A stretch of 45,493 nt of DNA from Mycobacterium helveticum. GTDB taxonomy: Bacteria > Actinomycetota > Actinomycetes > Mycobacteriales > Mycobacteriaceae. The stretch covers positions 1 to 45,493 of the forward strand of contig NZ_VMQU01000033.1 in the NCBI RefSeq assembly GCF_007714205.1. Direction: 5' to 3'. Of this stretch, positions 32,368-40,795 are shown in pieces; within the stretch, counting starts at the first letter, position 1, and each line of letters starts with the position of its first letter. The position numbers and the translations under genes were made by a program. The notes below the pieces were generated by a model that had not been told where the DNA came from, did not search any database, and saw only the letters and a program-made list of their open reading frames with translations.

Positions 32368-32938
32368 CGCCGGGCCCGGGCAGCGCGCCGCGTCTGTAGC
32401 CGTTCGTGCGCGCGCAGATGTGCCCGTCGGGGTCCAGCGGTTCCTCGCACAGCGGGCAGGGCGGCCGTCCCGCGGAGATGACGCGGGTGGAGCGGCTGGC
32501 GAACTGCCGCGCCGACTCCGGCGTCAGGAACACCCGCACGGCGTCGGGACCCTCGTCGGTGTCGTCGAGCACCACCGAGGCGTCGAACTCGCCGTCGGTG
32601 ACCGCGAGCAGTTCGACCACCACCGTCTGGGCCTCCGAGTCCCAGCCCAGCCCCATCGTGCCGACCCGGAACTCCGCGTCGACGGGCGTGACCAGTGGGC
32701 TGAGGTCGTCGATCGCGGAGGGCTCCGGCGGTACGGGCGTACCGAATCTGCGGTTCACCTCGAGCAGCAGCGCACCGATGCGTTCGGCGAGCACCGCAAC
32801 CTGTTGCTTCTCCAATACCACGGACACCACCCGCGAATCGTGCACCGCCTGGATGTAGAACGTGCGATTGCCGGGCTGGCCGACAGTCCCGGCCACGAAT
32901 CGGTCGGGGGTGCGGAAGACATGAATGGCGCGGGACAT
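32351..32938 (-). CDS. DUF3090 family protein (Rv2134c-like)
   Basis: A 195-residue actinobacterial protein of unknown function. It begins MSRAIHVFRTPDRFVAGTVG with the family blocks GNRTFYIQAVHDSRVVSVVL and LEKQQVAVLAERIGALLLEV. RVFLTPESARQFASRSTRVI follows. Near the C-terminus, CPLCEEPLDPDGHIC is a four-cysteine zinc-ribbon-like motif (CxxC...C). It lies 73 bp downstream of the phosphatase gene and overlaps the SCO1664-like kinase gene. These three genes are usually found together in actinobacteria, which hints at a common process. Confidence 0.88.
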   Translation of the reverse strand: MSRAIHVFRTPDRFVAGTVGQPGNRTFYIQAVHDSRVVSVVLEKQQVAVLAERIGALLLEVNRRFGTPVPPEPSAIDDLSPLVTPVDAEFRVGTMGLGWDSEAQTVVVELLAVTDGEFDASVVLDDTDEGPDAVRVFLTPESARQFASRSTRVISAGRPPCPLCEEPLDPDGHICARTNGYRRGALPGPGDDVDE

Positions 32939-33011
32939 GGCCCTTCCAAAATACCGGCTGTTGCCATCGCCGTGCGATCCGATGGGGCCCGATCGTCGGG
33001 CGGCGGCGAAA

Positions 33012-33749
33012 TCAGTCGGTCGAGCCGCCGACCACCGCGTCGCTCGCGGGCACCGCCGTGGCCGGTTGTTCTTGCGCCTGTCCGGACTCCTCCCGCGCGT
33101 CGTCCCGGGGTGTGGGCGCCGCCCGCAACGCGGCCGACAAGCGCGCCCCGGTGTGGTTGACGTGCAGCACGAACGGCCGCAGTTCGGTGTAGCGGATGAC
33201 GCTGACCGAAATCGGGTCGGCGGTGACGCGCTGGAAGCCGTCCAGATGGATGCCGTAGGCGTCGGCGATCACCGACTTGATGACGTCACCGTGGGTGCAC
33301 GCCACCCACAACGCGTCGCCCCCGTGTTGCTCGGCAAGCCGGCGGTCGTGTTCGCGTACGGCGGCCACCGCGCGGGCCTGCACCTGCGCCAGCCCCTCAC
33401 CGCCGGGGAACACGGCCGCGCTGGGGTGGGCCTGAACCACCTTCCACAGCGCCTCGCCGGCCAGGTCGCCCAGCTTGCGACCCGTCCATTCCCCGTAGTC
33501 GACTTCGGCGAGCCGCTCGTCGACCAGCGGCTCGAGGCACAGCGACTCCGCGAGTGGCTCGACGGTGCGCCGGCAGCGCAGCAGCGGGGAGCAGACCACC
33601 GCGCGGATCGGCAGGTCGCCGATCCGGTCGATCAGGCCGGCTGCCTGCTCACGGCCCTTGTCGTCGAGGTCGACACCCTCGGACCGGCCCGCGAGGACGC
33701 CCGCGGTGTTCGCCGCGGACCGGCCGTGCCGCAGCAACATCACGGTCAT
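33012..33749 (-). CDS. histidine phosphatase / phosphoglycerate mutase-like (Rv2135c-like)
   Basis: A 245-residue member of the histidine phosphatase superfamily, probably a phosphatase rather than a glycolytic mutase. It starts at ATG 33749 with MTVMLLRHGRSAANTAGVLA, placing the RHG catalytic histidine at residue 8. Further motifs are AVVCSPLLRCRRTVEPLAE, ERLAEVDYGEWTGRKLGDL (acidic base) and ACTHGDVIKSVIAD with the second histidine. The C-terminal 30 residues are low-complexity. An open frame extends 17 codons upstream but lacks the family strand. It lies 105 bp after the Rv2137c-like gene; the uppP gene I recall between these two in M. tuberculosis is missing. Confidence 0.9.
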   Translation of the reverse strand: MTVMLLRHGRSAANTAGVLAGRSEGVDLDDKGREQAAGLIDRIGDLPIRAVVCSPLLRCRRTVEPLAESLCLEPLVDERLAEVDYGEWTGRKLGDLAGEALWKVVQAHPSAAVFPGGEGLAQVQARAVAAVREHDRRLAEQHGGDALWVACTHGDVIKSVIADAYGIHLDGFQRVTADPISVSVIRYTELRPFVLHVNHTGARLSAALRAAPTPRDDAREESGQAQEQPATAVPASDAVVGGSTD

Positions 33750-33854
33750 GCCGCGGCCGCCGCAGCCGGGACGATGCCCGGGAGCCGAGTCGTCGCCCAA
33801 ACCGCAGTCACGACGACGACGGTACCTGGTGGGCGGGGCGGGCGACCGACCTGA

Positions 33855-34157
33855 CTAGCGTGTGACGGGCACTGCGTGCGCGACCGAGTCGCGCACCGCC
33901 GCGGTCAGGCTGCGCTCGTCGGTGAGGTCGATGTCGACCAGGCCGCGGACCGCCGTGGCGACCACCTCTTCGGCCTGTGGAACCGGTCCGGCCAGGCGCG
34001 GCCGGTACACCTCGACGACGAGTGATCGGTGCTCGATGTGGAAGGAGAAACTACGTCCGTCTCCGACCCGCCCGTAGCCACTGGCGAAAATCCCCGTCAG
34101 CATGTCTTCGACCGCGAATTGGTCGTCTACGACATGCCGGTCCACGGTGACGGTCAT
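33855..34157 (-). CDS. conserved hypothetical protein (Rv2137c-like)
   Basis: A 100-residue protein of unknown function, conserved in mycobacteria at this place. It begins MTVTVDRHVVDDQFAVEDML and contains GRSFSFHIEHRSLVVEVYRP, a likely beta hairpin, and then PQAEEVVATAVRGLVDIDLT. It has no membrane segment, signal peptide or recognised motif. It is the first gene of the leftward group 33855 to 30715 and is divergent from lppL, with 134 bp between the starts to hold both promoters. Confidence 0.8.
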   Translation of the reverse strand: MTVTVDRHVVDDQFAVEDMLTGIFASGYGRVGDGRSFSFHIEHRSLVVEVYRPRLAGPVPQAEEVVATAVRGLVDIDLTDERSLTAAVRDSVAHAVPVTR

Positions 34158-34291
34158 GTCGCGACCATACCGCTCCGGTGCGGCCCGGTGTAGCCACCAT
34201 GGCCGTATTGGATGCGAAACCGTTCCTTAAAATTCGATCTCTCCGTTATCCGACCCGAGGTTGCCCGTTGCTGTCACCACAAAGATTCGGT

Positions 34292-35335
34292 ATGCGCGCC
34301 GCTCAGCGCCGCCTACCCGCAATGCTGGCGTTGCTGTCGCTGGTCGCTGCGTGCTCCTCGAATCCGCTGCAGGCCCCTCCGCCCACGATCGAACCGGCCC
34401 GGCCGGCCGCGTCACCGCCGGTGTCGCAGGATCCGGCCGGTTCGGTGCGGCCCCTGGCGGGACATGCAGCGGCGGCGGCCTTCGACGCGGCGACTCACCA
34501 GTTGGTGGTCCTGACACCCGGGGCCGACCCGGCGGCCCCGGCCGGCCTCACCATGTTCGGCGATCCCCGGGTCGCGCCGCGTGTCGTCGCGCTGCCCGGA
34601 CCGGCACCGGCGCTGGCCGGCGACGGCCGCGGCACGGTCTACCTGGCCACTCCCGGCGGGTACTTCGTGGTCGACGTCTCCGGCGGCCACACCGCCCGCG
34701 TGAGCGTCGCCGGTGCCGGGCAGACCCCGTTCACCGCGATCGCGCAACGCGCCGACGGCAAGCTGGTGCTCGGCAGCGCCGACGGCGCGGTCTACATCCT
34801 CGCCTCCCCGAACCCGGACCGCGGCGGCACCGCTACCGTCGGCAGCCGCAGCAAGATCTTTGCCCGCGTGGATGCCCTTGCGACCCAAGGGGATACGACG
34901 GTGGTGCTGGACCGGGGGCAGACCTCGGTGACGGCGATCGGCGCCGACGGGCGTGCTCAGCAGGCGCTGCGGGCCGGCGAGGGCGCGGCCACCCTGGCCG
35001 CCGACCCGCTGGGCGTGGTGCTGGCCGCGGACACCCGCGGCGGCCAGCTGCTGGTGTACGGCGTCAACCCGCTGATGCTGCGCCAGGCCTATCCGGTGCG
35101 CCGGTCCCCCTACGGGCTGGCCGGTTCCCGCGCGTTGGCCTGGGTATCCCAGACCGCGTCGAATACGGTGGTTGGTTACGATCTGTCCACCGGAATTCCC
35201 GTCGAAAGGGTGCACTACCCCACCGTGCAGCAACCGAACTCGCTGGCCTTTGACGAAGCGTCAGGCACCCTGTACGTGGTGTCGGGGTGCGGCGCGGGGG
35301 TCCAGGTCATCGAACACGCGGCGGGCGGGCGTTGA
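34292..35335 (+). CDS. lppL: lipoprotein LppL, beta-propeller-like
   Basis: A secreted lipoprotein of 347 residues, unknown function. It starts at ATG 34292 (MRAAQRRLPAMLALLSLVAA) with lipobox LVAAC, so the lipidated cysteine is near residue 21, followed by a Pro/Ala-rich linker. The remainder is built of repeated four-strand motifs such as AAFDAATHQLVVLTPG, GRGTVYLATPGGYFVVDVSG, RADGKLVLGSADGAVYILAS and SLAFDEASGTLYVVSGCG, which suggests a seven-bladed propeller of the YVTN/SMP-30 kind. A longer upstream frame from 34178 lacks a signal peptide. Its TGA overlaps the TTG start of the next gene. Confidence 0.92.
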   Translation: MRAAQRRLPAMLALLSLVAACSSNPLQAPPPTIEPARPAASPPVSQDPAGSVRPLAGHAAAAAFDAATHQLVVLTPGADPAAPAGLTMFGDPRVAPRVVALPGPAPALAGDGRGTVYLATPGGYFVVDVSGGHTARVSVAGAGQTPFTAIAQRADGKLVLGSADGAVYILASPNPDRGGTATVGSRSKIFARVDALATQGDTTVVLDRGQTSVTAIGADGRAQQALRAGEGAATLAADPLGVVLAADTRGGQLLVYGVNPLMLRQAYPVRRSPYGLAGSRALAWVSQTASNTVVGYDLSTGIPVERVHYPTVQQPNSLAFDEASGTLYVVSGCGAGVQVIEHAAGGR

Positions 35336-35577
35336 CCGCGGGCTGGGACACCGAGATGTCCGACGAATACGAGTGGGCGCCGCTGCGGCTGCCCCCGGAC
35401 GTGACGCGGATCAGCGCCTCCATCCGCCTGTCGATCGAGGCTGAATACCGCGGCTGGGAGCTGACCCGCGTCCGGCTCTATACCGACGGCAGCAGACGGG
35501 TGTTGTTGCGGCGCAAGAAAACTCGCCTTGACAGGGCCGATTCGGCGGGGCGGCGGCCCGACCAGCTGGAACTGTGA
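35332..35577 (+). CDS. small conserved protein, DUF5703-like
   Basis: An 81-codon gene between lppL and pyrD. A TTG at 35332 overlaps the lppL stop; the ATG at 35356 ([20 protein letters not shown]) is an alternative start. The body reads [40 protein letters not shown], a two-stranded basic fold typical of the small actinobacterial DUF5703 family. Its stop overlaps the pyrD GTG start by 4 bp, so lppL, this gene and pyrD form one coupled transcript. Function unknown; the basic surface could bind nucleic acid or membrane, which is a guess. Confidence 0.8.
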   Translation: MTAGWDTEMSDEYEWAPLRLPPDVTRISASIRLSIEAEYRGWELTRVRLYTDGSRRVLLRRKKTRLDRADSAGRRPDQLEL

Positions 35578-36698
35578 CGACCGTCGCGCGGCACGACTCC
35601 GCCCATCGTATCTACGGTCTGGTGCGCCGGCTGTTGTTCGTCGTTGCGCCCGAACGAATCCACACGCTGGCCTTCGCCATGCTCCGCGGCGCAACGGCCC
35701 TCGCCCCGGCGCGGCGGGCGCTGCACCGGCTGTTGGCGCCGTCGGATCCGGTGCTGGCCGGCACGGTGTTCGGGGTGCGGTTCCCGGGTCCGCTGGGGCT
35801 GGCCGCCGGCTTCGACAAGGACGGCACGGGGCTGCGCACGTGGGGTGCGCTCGGGTTCGGCTATGCCGAGGTCGGCACCGTCACCGCGCTCGGTCAGCCC
35901 GGCAATCCGGCCCCCCGCCTGTTCCGGCTGCCCGCCGACCGGGCCCTGCTGAACCGGATGGGCTTCAACAACCTCGGCGCGGGCGCGCTCGCGATGCGGC
36001 TCGCCCAGCACCGTCCCGACGTGCCGGTCGGGGTGAACATCGGCAAGACGAAGGCGGCCCCGGCCGCCGAGGCCGTCGACGACTACCGGGCGAGCGCCCG
36101 CCTGGTCGGTCCGCTCGCGTCGTACCTGGTGGTCAACGTGAGCTCGCCGAACACGCCCGGCCTGCGCGACCTGCAGGCCGTCGAGTCGCTGCGGCCGATC
36201 CTGGCGGCCGTGCTTGCCGAGGCCGCCGGGACGTCGACCCCCGTGCTGGTGAAGATCGCCCCGGACCTGTCGGATTCCGACGTCGACGACATCGCGGACC
36301 TGGCCGTCGAGTTGGGCCTGGCCGGAATCGTCGCCACCAACACCACCGTGTCGCGCACCGGACTGCGCACCCCGGATGTCGACCGGCTGGGCCCGGGCGG
36401 CATCTCGGGACCGCCGGTGGCGCGCCGCGCCGTCGAGGTGCTGCGCCGGCTCCACGCGCGGGTCGGCGACCGGCTGGTGCTGATCAGCGTCGGGGGCATC
36501 GAGACCGCCGACGACGCGTGGGAACGCATCACCGCGGGGGCCGCGCTGCTGCAGGGCTACACCGGTTTCATCTACGGCGGCCCCTTGTGGGCCAAACACA
36601 TTCACGACGGCCTCGCCCGCCGGCTGCACGAGGGAGGGTTCGCCTGCCTGGCCGATGCCGTCGGCTCGGCGGCCGGGCGGGAGGGCCCGGCGGCGTGA
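35574..36698 (+). CDS. pyrD: dihydroorotate dehydrogenase (quinone), class 2
   Basis: PyrD oxidises dihydroorotate to orotate at the membrane using FMN and a quinone, the fourth step of pyrimidine synthesis. The 374-residue protein starts at GTG 35574, and its N-terminal helices ([20 protein letters not shown]) are the membrane-associated extension of class 2 enzymes. Family blocks include [44 protein letters not shown] (catalytic serine), [14 protein letters not shown] and [16 protein letters not shown] (FMN phosphate site). It is the last gene of the lppL operon, and downstream it faces a lower-GC cassette not present here in M. tuberculosis as I recall. Confidence 0.96.
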   Translation: MTTVARHDSAHRIYGLVRRLLFVVAPERIHTLAFAMLRGATALAPARRALHRLLAPSDPVLAGTVFGVRFPGPLGLAAGFDKDGTGLRTWGALGFGYAEVGTVTALGQPGNPAPRLFRLPADRALLNRMGFNNLGAGALAMRLAQHRPDVPVGVNIGKTKAAPAAEAVDDYRASARLVGPLASYLVVNVSSPNTPGLRDLQAVESLRPILAAVLAEAAGTSTPVLVKIAPDLSDSDVDDIADLAVELGLAGIVATNTTVSRTGLRTPDVDRLGPGGISGPPVARRAVEVLRRLHARVGDRLVLISVGGIETADDAWERITAGAALLQGYTGFIYGGPLWAKHIHDGLARRLHEGGFACLADAVGSAAGREGPAA

Positions 36699-36786
36699 AC
36701 CGGCCGTGGGCGACCCGCCGGCGCGAGGGTGCGTGCGCCCGGCCCCCGATATGGTTCGGGCGGCGGGTGTTGCGGCGCACGGTCGA

Positions 36787-37644
36787 TCAGGTTGTCAGTT
36801 CGGCGACCCGCACCCGGGTGGCCGACCACACCGTTCCGGCGGCAGCGCGCATTTCGGGATGACGTGTCGAGAGCTCAACATCCACCGGTCGCCGTGCGCA
36901 TGACCTTTCGGTTGCCACGGCCACAGCCGGGGCGCGTTTGCCGAGCAGCCCGGCGATGTAGTTTGCCCACTCCAACTTCGTCAGCCCGTCGACGCCGACG
37001 GCGTGATAGACACCGCGCCGGGCATGCGTCGCGATGGTCATGGCGGTGACCTGAACGACATGGTCCAGCGGAATCGGGAACCGTCGGCGCTCGTCGCATC
37101 GAAGCGGTAGGCCCTGCACTGTCGCGTTGACGGCTTCAGCAACAAAATCTCTACTCCCGAACAGCAGAGGAAGCCGCAGCACGACATTGTCGCCGTCGCC
37201 GAGGAGGAACTGCTCCGCCTCAACCTTGTGACGCCCATAAACCTGCCGGGGCGCCACCTGGGCGTCCTCACGGTAAGACCCGGGCGCCCCGAATACGTAG
37301 TCGGACGAATAGTAGATGACGCGACCGCCGATACGCGACGCCGCGGCCGCCGCATGCCGCACGCCCCGCACGTTGACGTCGTAAGAGGCCGACGGATCCC
37401 GCTCGCACCGATCCGGGTCGGACAAACCCGCAGCGTAGATCACGACCCGGGGCCGCACGGCTTCGACACACTCGACGACGTCCCCGGCGGAGCGGACGTC
37501 GACGCCGTGAACGTTCGCCACCGGCGGGTGGCGCGACGCACTGCTGATCGACAAGCCGTATCCGGGGAGCAGCCGGCCCAACGCTTCCCCGACGCGGCCA
37601 CCCGCTCCGAGGATCAGCACGTCGGTGCGACGAGACATCGCCAT
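36787..37644 (-). CDS. RmlD-like NAD(P)-dependent sugar reductase/epimerase
   Basis: An extended short-chain dehydrogenase of 285 residues, closest in look to dTDP-4-dehydrorhamnose reductase (RmlD). The cofactor loop is VLILGAGGRVGEALGRLLPG (GxGGRVG). VVIYAAGLSDPDRCERDP, IYYSSDYVFGAPGSYRED and VYGRHKVEAEQFLLG carry the Ser/Asp and YxxxK catalytic set. The ending RPVDVELSTRHPEMRAA resembles the RPxxxxLxT tail of RmlD. Substrate is unknown; it may act on a nucleotide-sugar or a similar hydroxyketone. It is third in a leftward cassette after the XRE-kinase and HAD genes, 53 bp from the HAD gene. It is tail-to-tail with pyrD. Confidence 0.85.
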   Translation of the reverse strand: MAMSRRTDVLILGAGGRVGEALGRLLPGYGLSISSASRHPPVANVHGVDVRSAGDVVECVEAVRPRVVIYAAGLSDPDRCERDPSASYDVNVRGVRHAAAAASRIGGRVIYYSSDYVFGAPGSYREDAQVAPRQVYGRHKVEAEQFLLGDGDNVVLRLPLLFGSRDFVAEAVNATVQGLPLRCDERRRFPIPLDHVVQVTAMTIATHARRGVYHAVGVDGLTKLEWANYIAGLLGKRAPAVAVATERSCARRPVDVELSTRHPEMRAAAGTVWSATRVRVAELTT

Positions 37645-37697
37645 CTCAGCGGGACCCGAATTTCATCGCGCCCACCGTCGCCATCTTTCGTCCCACA

Positions 37698-38516
37698 TCA
37701 GTCGGACGTCACGATCCTGTCCAACCACCCGGCAAGGGCGTTCGAGCCCGGGCCGTCGATGTGCTCGCGCGCCGCCGTTCTCGCACGGGCGGTCGCGGCC
37801 CCCACCGCGACCCCGTAGCCGGCCATCTGCAGCATCCGCGCGTCGGAATCACTGTCGCCGAAGGCCACGACGTCGCCCGGCGCTATGCCGAGATGCCGGC
37901 ACAGTACCGTCATTGCATCAGCCTTCCCGACGCCCTTGGCCTGGATGTCACAGCAATCCAAGCCGCTCGCCACGGCGTCCAGGTTGGGAAATGCTTCCAT
38001 ATCGCCGAGTAGCCGTCTGCAGGCCGATTCATTCCCCCGGCACATAACTTTCAAAACAGAAATACCGACCGTATCCTGCAGCGCATCCGAGGGGAGTCGG
38101 GAGTCGGCCGTCAAACCTGTCGCCCGCTCTTCGACTTCGATGAGGGTGGATTGCCCGAACGCCATCCAGTGCAGTCCGTCACTCACATAGAGGTTCACCG
38201 TGCCGCCCATATTCGAAAATGTGCGGAGGACGTCAATCAGGCGCCTGTCGACTCCGAAACTCTCAGCGGTGAGCTGCCGGCCGGACGCGGTTCTGGCCAG
38301 GGCGCCGTTATACGCGATCAGGTGCGCATCCAACCCCAACCCACGCGCAAGAAATTCCAGTGAGGCAATCGGTCTCGAGCTGACGAGAACTATCTGGAGT
38401 CCTCGCTTCTGCAGTTTCCGAAGGGACTCTGCGGTGACGTCGGAAACAGGATTTTCCGAATCCAGCAACGTGCCGTCGACGTCGAAGGCGACGAGACGCG
38501 CGTGGACATCGTGCAT
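37698..38516 (-). CDS. HAD-IIB (Cof-type) phosphatase
   Basis: A 272-residue haloacid dehalogenase-superfamily phosphatase with the Cof-type cap, usually acting on sugar phosphates or nucleotides. It begins MHDVHARLVAFDVDGTLLDS, with nucleophile Asp12 and Asp14. Motif II is IVLVSSRPI, and the cap region includes LIAYNGALARTASGRQL. The motif III lysine is in AKGVGKADAMTVLC and motif IV in VVAFGDSDSDARMLQMAG. I chose ATG 38516 (GAGGG nine bases upstream) over GTG 38540, which would overlap the previous gene. Only five bases separate it from the XRE-kinase stop, so the kinase and phosphatase are surely co-expressed. Substrate unknown; the kinase may supply its phosphorylated substrate. Confidence 0.88.
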   Translation of the reverse strand: MHDVHARLVAFDVDGTLLDSENPVSDVTAESLRKLQKRGLQIVLVSSRPIASLEFLARGLGLDAHLIAYNGALARTASGRQLTAESFGVDRRLIDVLRTFSNMGGTVNLYVSDGLHWMAFGQSTLIEVEERATGLTADSRLPSDALQDTVGISVLKVMCRGNESACRRLLGDMEAFPNLDAVASGLDCCDIQAKGVGKADAMTVLCRHLGIAPGDVVAFGDSDSDARMLQMAGYGVAVGAATARARTAAREHIDGPGSNALAGWLDRIVTSD

Positions 38517-38521
38517 GTCTG

Positions 38522-40267
38522 CTATCCCTCGAGTCGCCACGCATCGTGATTGACGTCATTCATGCGACTCAATCCGCGGTGCTGGAATTGGCCCGAGAAC
38601 GGCAGGTCAATCGACAGTTTTCCGAGGACGTCCGCCAGAAGCAACGCGCCCGTCGCGTATATGGCCACGGCAACATTCGGCGAGGCCTCGGCATTTATGT
38701 GAAATGGCATGTCAGAACAGAAATGCATGGCCTCGTTGAAGTTGATCTTCAGGTCCATTTCGTCAACATCGGCGCCCAGGACTTCTTCGACGACGCCCTG
38801 CATGGAGTCCTTCAACCGCCGGTACAGTCCGACGAGATACGGCGATCTGAAGCCCAGGTCGACGACCACGGTGTCGTTCACGACACGGTGCCTTACCTCA
38901 TGTCGGCCCTCGTGCAGCAAGTCGTACATTCCGTTGTAACTATGGGCCAACTTCCCGATGTCATAGTAAATATCGCAGGCGGGATAGCCACGCGGATCGA
39001 CCAACCAGAACTTGTCCGACTCCTGGTCGTACAAGATGTTCTCCAGGTGCAAATCGCCATGAATGTAGGGCGACACCCCGGGGGGCGCCAATTCCGCCAC
39101 CGCACGACCGCTCCGCTCCAGCTCAAACAGCATCGCCGGGATGTTAGGAATAACCCGTCCGTTGACCTGCAGGCGACGACTCTCTATCAGCGGAACAAAT
39201 CCCGGGTCCAGGTCGATAGAAACCCCGAGACGATTCCAGACGCGACTGAAATGATAATCCTGCACATAGGTCGAGGGTGTCTCCGTCAAATGTCCGAGAT
39301 ACACCTCGTTGTATTCATAATCGAGTACCTGCCTGAGCACGGACGCCGCCCGCTCGGGTGTGATAAGAAGATTCAGCAATAAATCACGCAGATTGGGGTA
39401 GCCGACATAGTCGAGCCCGAGACAAACGGCATCGCCCTCTTCGTGGGAAAACAATAACTTGGGATAATGACGGCGAAGCGGTTCCGGAAGTCGCCCATAG
39501 AAACGCTTCTCGTCACCCAACTTCACCGAACCGCGGCCCTCGGCTTGCTTACGAAAATATTTCTGCACACCCGACTTTGCGAACGAGCCCCCGACACGGA
39601 CCGCATCATTGGCCACGAGTTCATCAACCGTGTATTGGTGAAGTTTCCTCGTGCTGCTCAATTTCCGCAGTTCGCAGTCGAAATCACCGGGATCGCTACA
39701 ATTTATCTGCAGCACATCCCCACACGCGAGACGGGCGGCGGCTATGCGGCCGTTGTCATTGGGATCCCACACGATGAAATGGGAGGGCAAGCGAACCGAC
39801 CTCAACGTCAAGAGCCGCACCACCGACGGTATCAACTCCCGGCCGGAGCGGATGAGAATTACCTCGTCTGCGGGCGAGCAGCTATCCATCAACTCACCCA
39901 GGTCATCATTGGCGTAGAGAGTCAGCACATCGCTTACGCCGTACCGTTGCAACTCGTATTGAATCGATTCGTGCAGAGCGTCCGGCCCTTCGTCCGCATT
40001 GCTCCGTTGAGATTCGTCGACGATTATTCCGTGCACACGCGGGCCGCCCCCGAGCGCCGCTTGGATGAACTCGCCGAGCGGGGCACCCAACAGCTTCGCG
40101 AACCTGTCGAGCACGGTGACATCGGTCAGGACGACTTCGCCACGTTCGACCTGCGACAGCCAGCTACTGGGTTTGTGCATCTCCTCGGCCAGCCGCTCAC
40201 GCGACCAGTCGCGTTCGACTCGGTACTGGTAAACGAGGTCGGCGATGGTGGATTCAGGCTCTGCCAC
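38522..40267 (-). CDS. XRE-type HTH fused to a kinase-like (APH fold) domain
   Basis: A 581-residue fusion with unusual architecture. Residues about 9-63 are an XRE/Cro helix-turn-helix (VERDWSRERLAEEMHKPSSW, LSQVERGEVVLTDVTVLDRF). Residues about 80-230 are a mixed alpha/beta region I cannot assign (EVILIRSGRELIPSVVRLLT; FIVWDPNDNGRIAAARLACG). From about 245 the protein looks like an aminoglycoside/choline kinase: KLLFSHEEGDAVCLGLDYVG, then the Brenner motif YIHGDLHLENILYD (403-410) and the metal-binding DPRGYPACDIYYDIGKL (from 424). Catalytic Asp and Asn are present, so it may be active. Start GTG 40267 puts the HTH at the N-terminus. GC is clearly low in places (28 of 60 in 39361-39420). 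First gene of the cassette; acquired DNA is likely. Confidence 0.85.
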   Translation of the reverse strand: MAEPESTIADLVYQYRVERDWSRERLAEEMHKPSSWLSQVERGEVVLTDVTVLDRFAKLLGAPLGEFIQAALGGGPRVHGIIVDESQRSNADEGPDALHESIQYELQRYGVSDVLTLYANDDLGELMDSCSPADEVILIRSGRELIPSVVRLLTLRSVRLPSHFIVWDPNDNGRIAAARLACGDVLQINCSDPGDFDCELRKLSSTRKLHQYTVDELVANDAVRVGGSFAKSGVQKYFRKQAEGRGSVKLGDEKRFYGRLPEPLRRHYPKLLFSHEEGDAVCLGLDYVGYPNLRDLLLNLLITPERAASVLRQVLDYEYNEVYLGHLTETPSTYVQDYHFSRVWNRLGVSIDLDPGFVPLIESRRLQVNGRVIPNIPAMLFELERSGRAVAELAPPGVSPYIHGDLHLENILYDQESDKFWLVDPRGYPACDIYYDIGKLAHSYNGMYDLLHEGRHEVRHRVVNDTVVVDLGFRSPYLVGLYRRLKDSMQGVVEEVLGADVDEMDLKINFNEAMHFCSDMPFHINAEASPNVAVAIYATGALLLADVLGKLSIDLPFSGQFQHRGLSRMNDVNHDAWRLEG

Positions 40268-40795
40268 GGTGCCCCATGAGCGGTGATCGGTTGGCCGCAC
40301 CGCTCGCGGACCGAGGCCGTCGCGGCGTGGGTCTGCCGACGCTGTTCCTCGACGGGCGATCGCCTCGCGGCGGCAGGGCCCCCCTCGGAGGGGCCACGAG
40401 CGGGTGTCGCCGAACGGGCTGCGGTTGGACGCCGACGGTGGCGCGCTCGTAACGGGTGGTCGCGGCGACCGCGTCCAAACGCCGCGTGTGCGGCGCCCGG
40501 CTGTGGCGGTCACAGACCTTCAACTCGATGACGAGTGCAAACATCAATGGCCTTCCTGGGCTCATCACGATGGGGTTGCGGCGTCGACGACGTTAGCGTC
40601 TGCCAGCAGCCAGGCTACCCAATCGCCTCGCGGAGGTGATGCACCGCCCGAACGAGATGGGCCCGAACGAGATGGGCCCGAACGAGATGGGCCCGAACGA
40701 GATGGGCCCGAACGGGATGGGATTGTCGGCGCCGACCGGGCGTTCGCCCGGCAACCCACGCGCGCGCAACCTCGGCGGGGCCCGGCCGGGCCGCC
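40268..40795. other. intergenic region upstream of the XRE-kinase cassette
   Basis: This 528-bp stretch lies between the XRE-kinase start and the end of the PEBP gene, both leftward. Several short frames cross it but none looks like a protein. It should hold the cassette promoter near 40268-40400 and contains a 15-bp tandem repeat at 40647-40721. I found no integrase, transposase or insertion-sequence end here. Confidence 0.5.
40647..40721. repeat. 15-bp tandem repeat (5 units)
   Basis: The unit CCCGAACGAGATGGG occurs five times head to tail from 40647 to 40721; the first four are identical and the fifth has one change (A to G). The length keeps all frames open, giving a repeating five-residue peptide (PNEMG) on the plus strand. 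It lies 75 bp from the end of the PEBP gene, at the boundary of the inserted cassette. It is a likely variable-number locus. Confidence 0.9.

Noticed and set aside
40268..40795. Search for transposase, integrase or insertion-sequence ends beside the three-gene cassette
   Set aside because: None found; acquisition is inferred only from composition and broken synteny.
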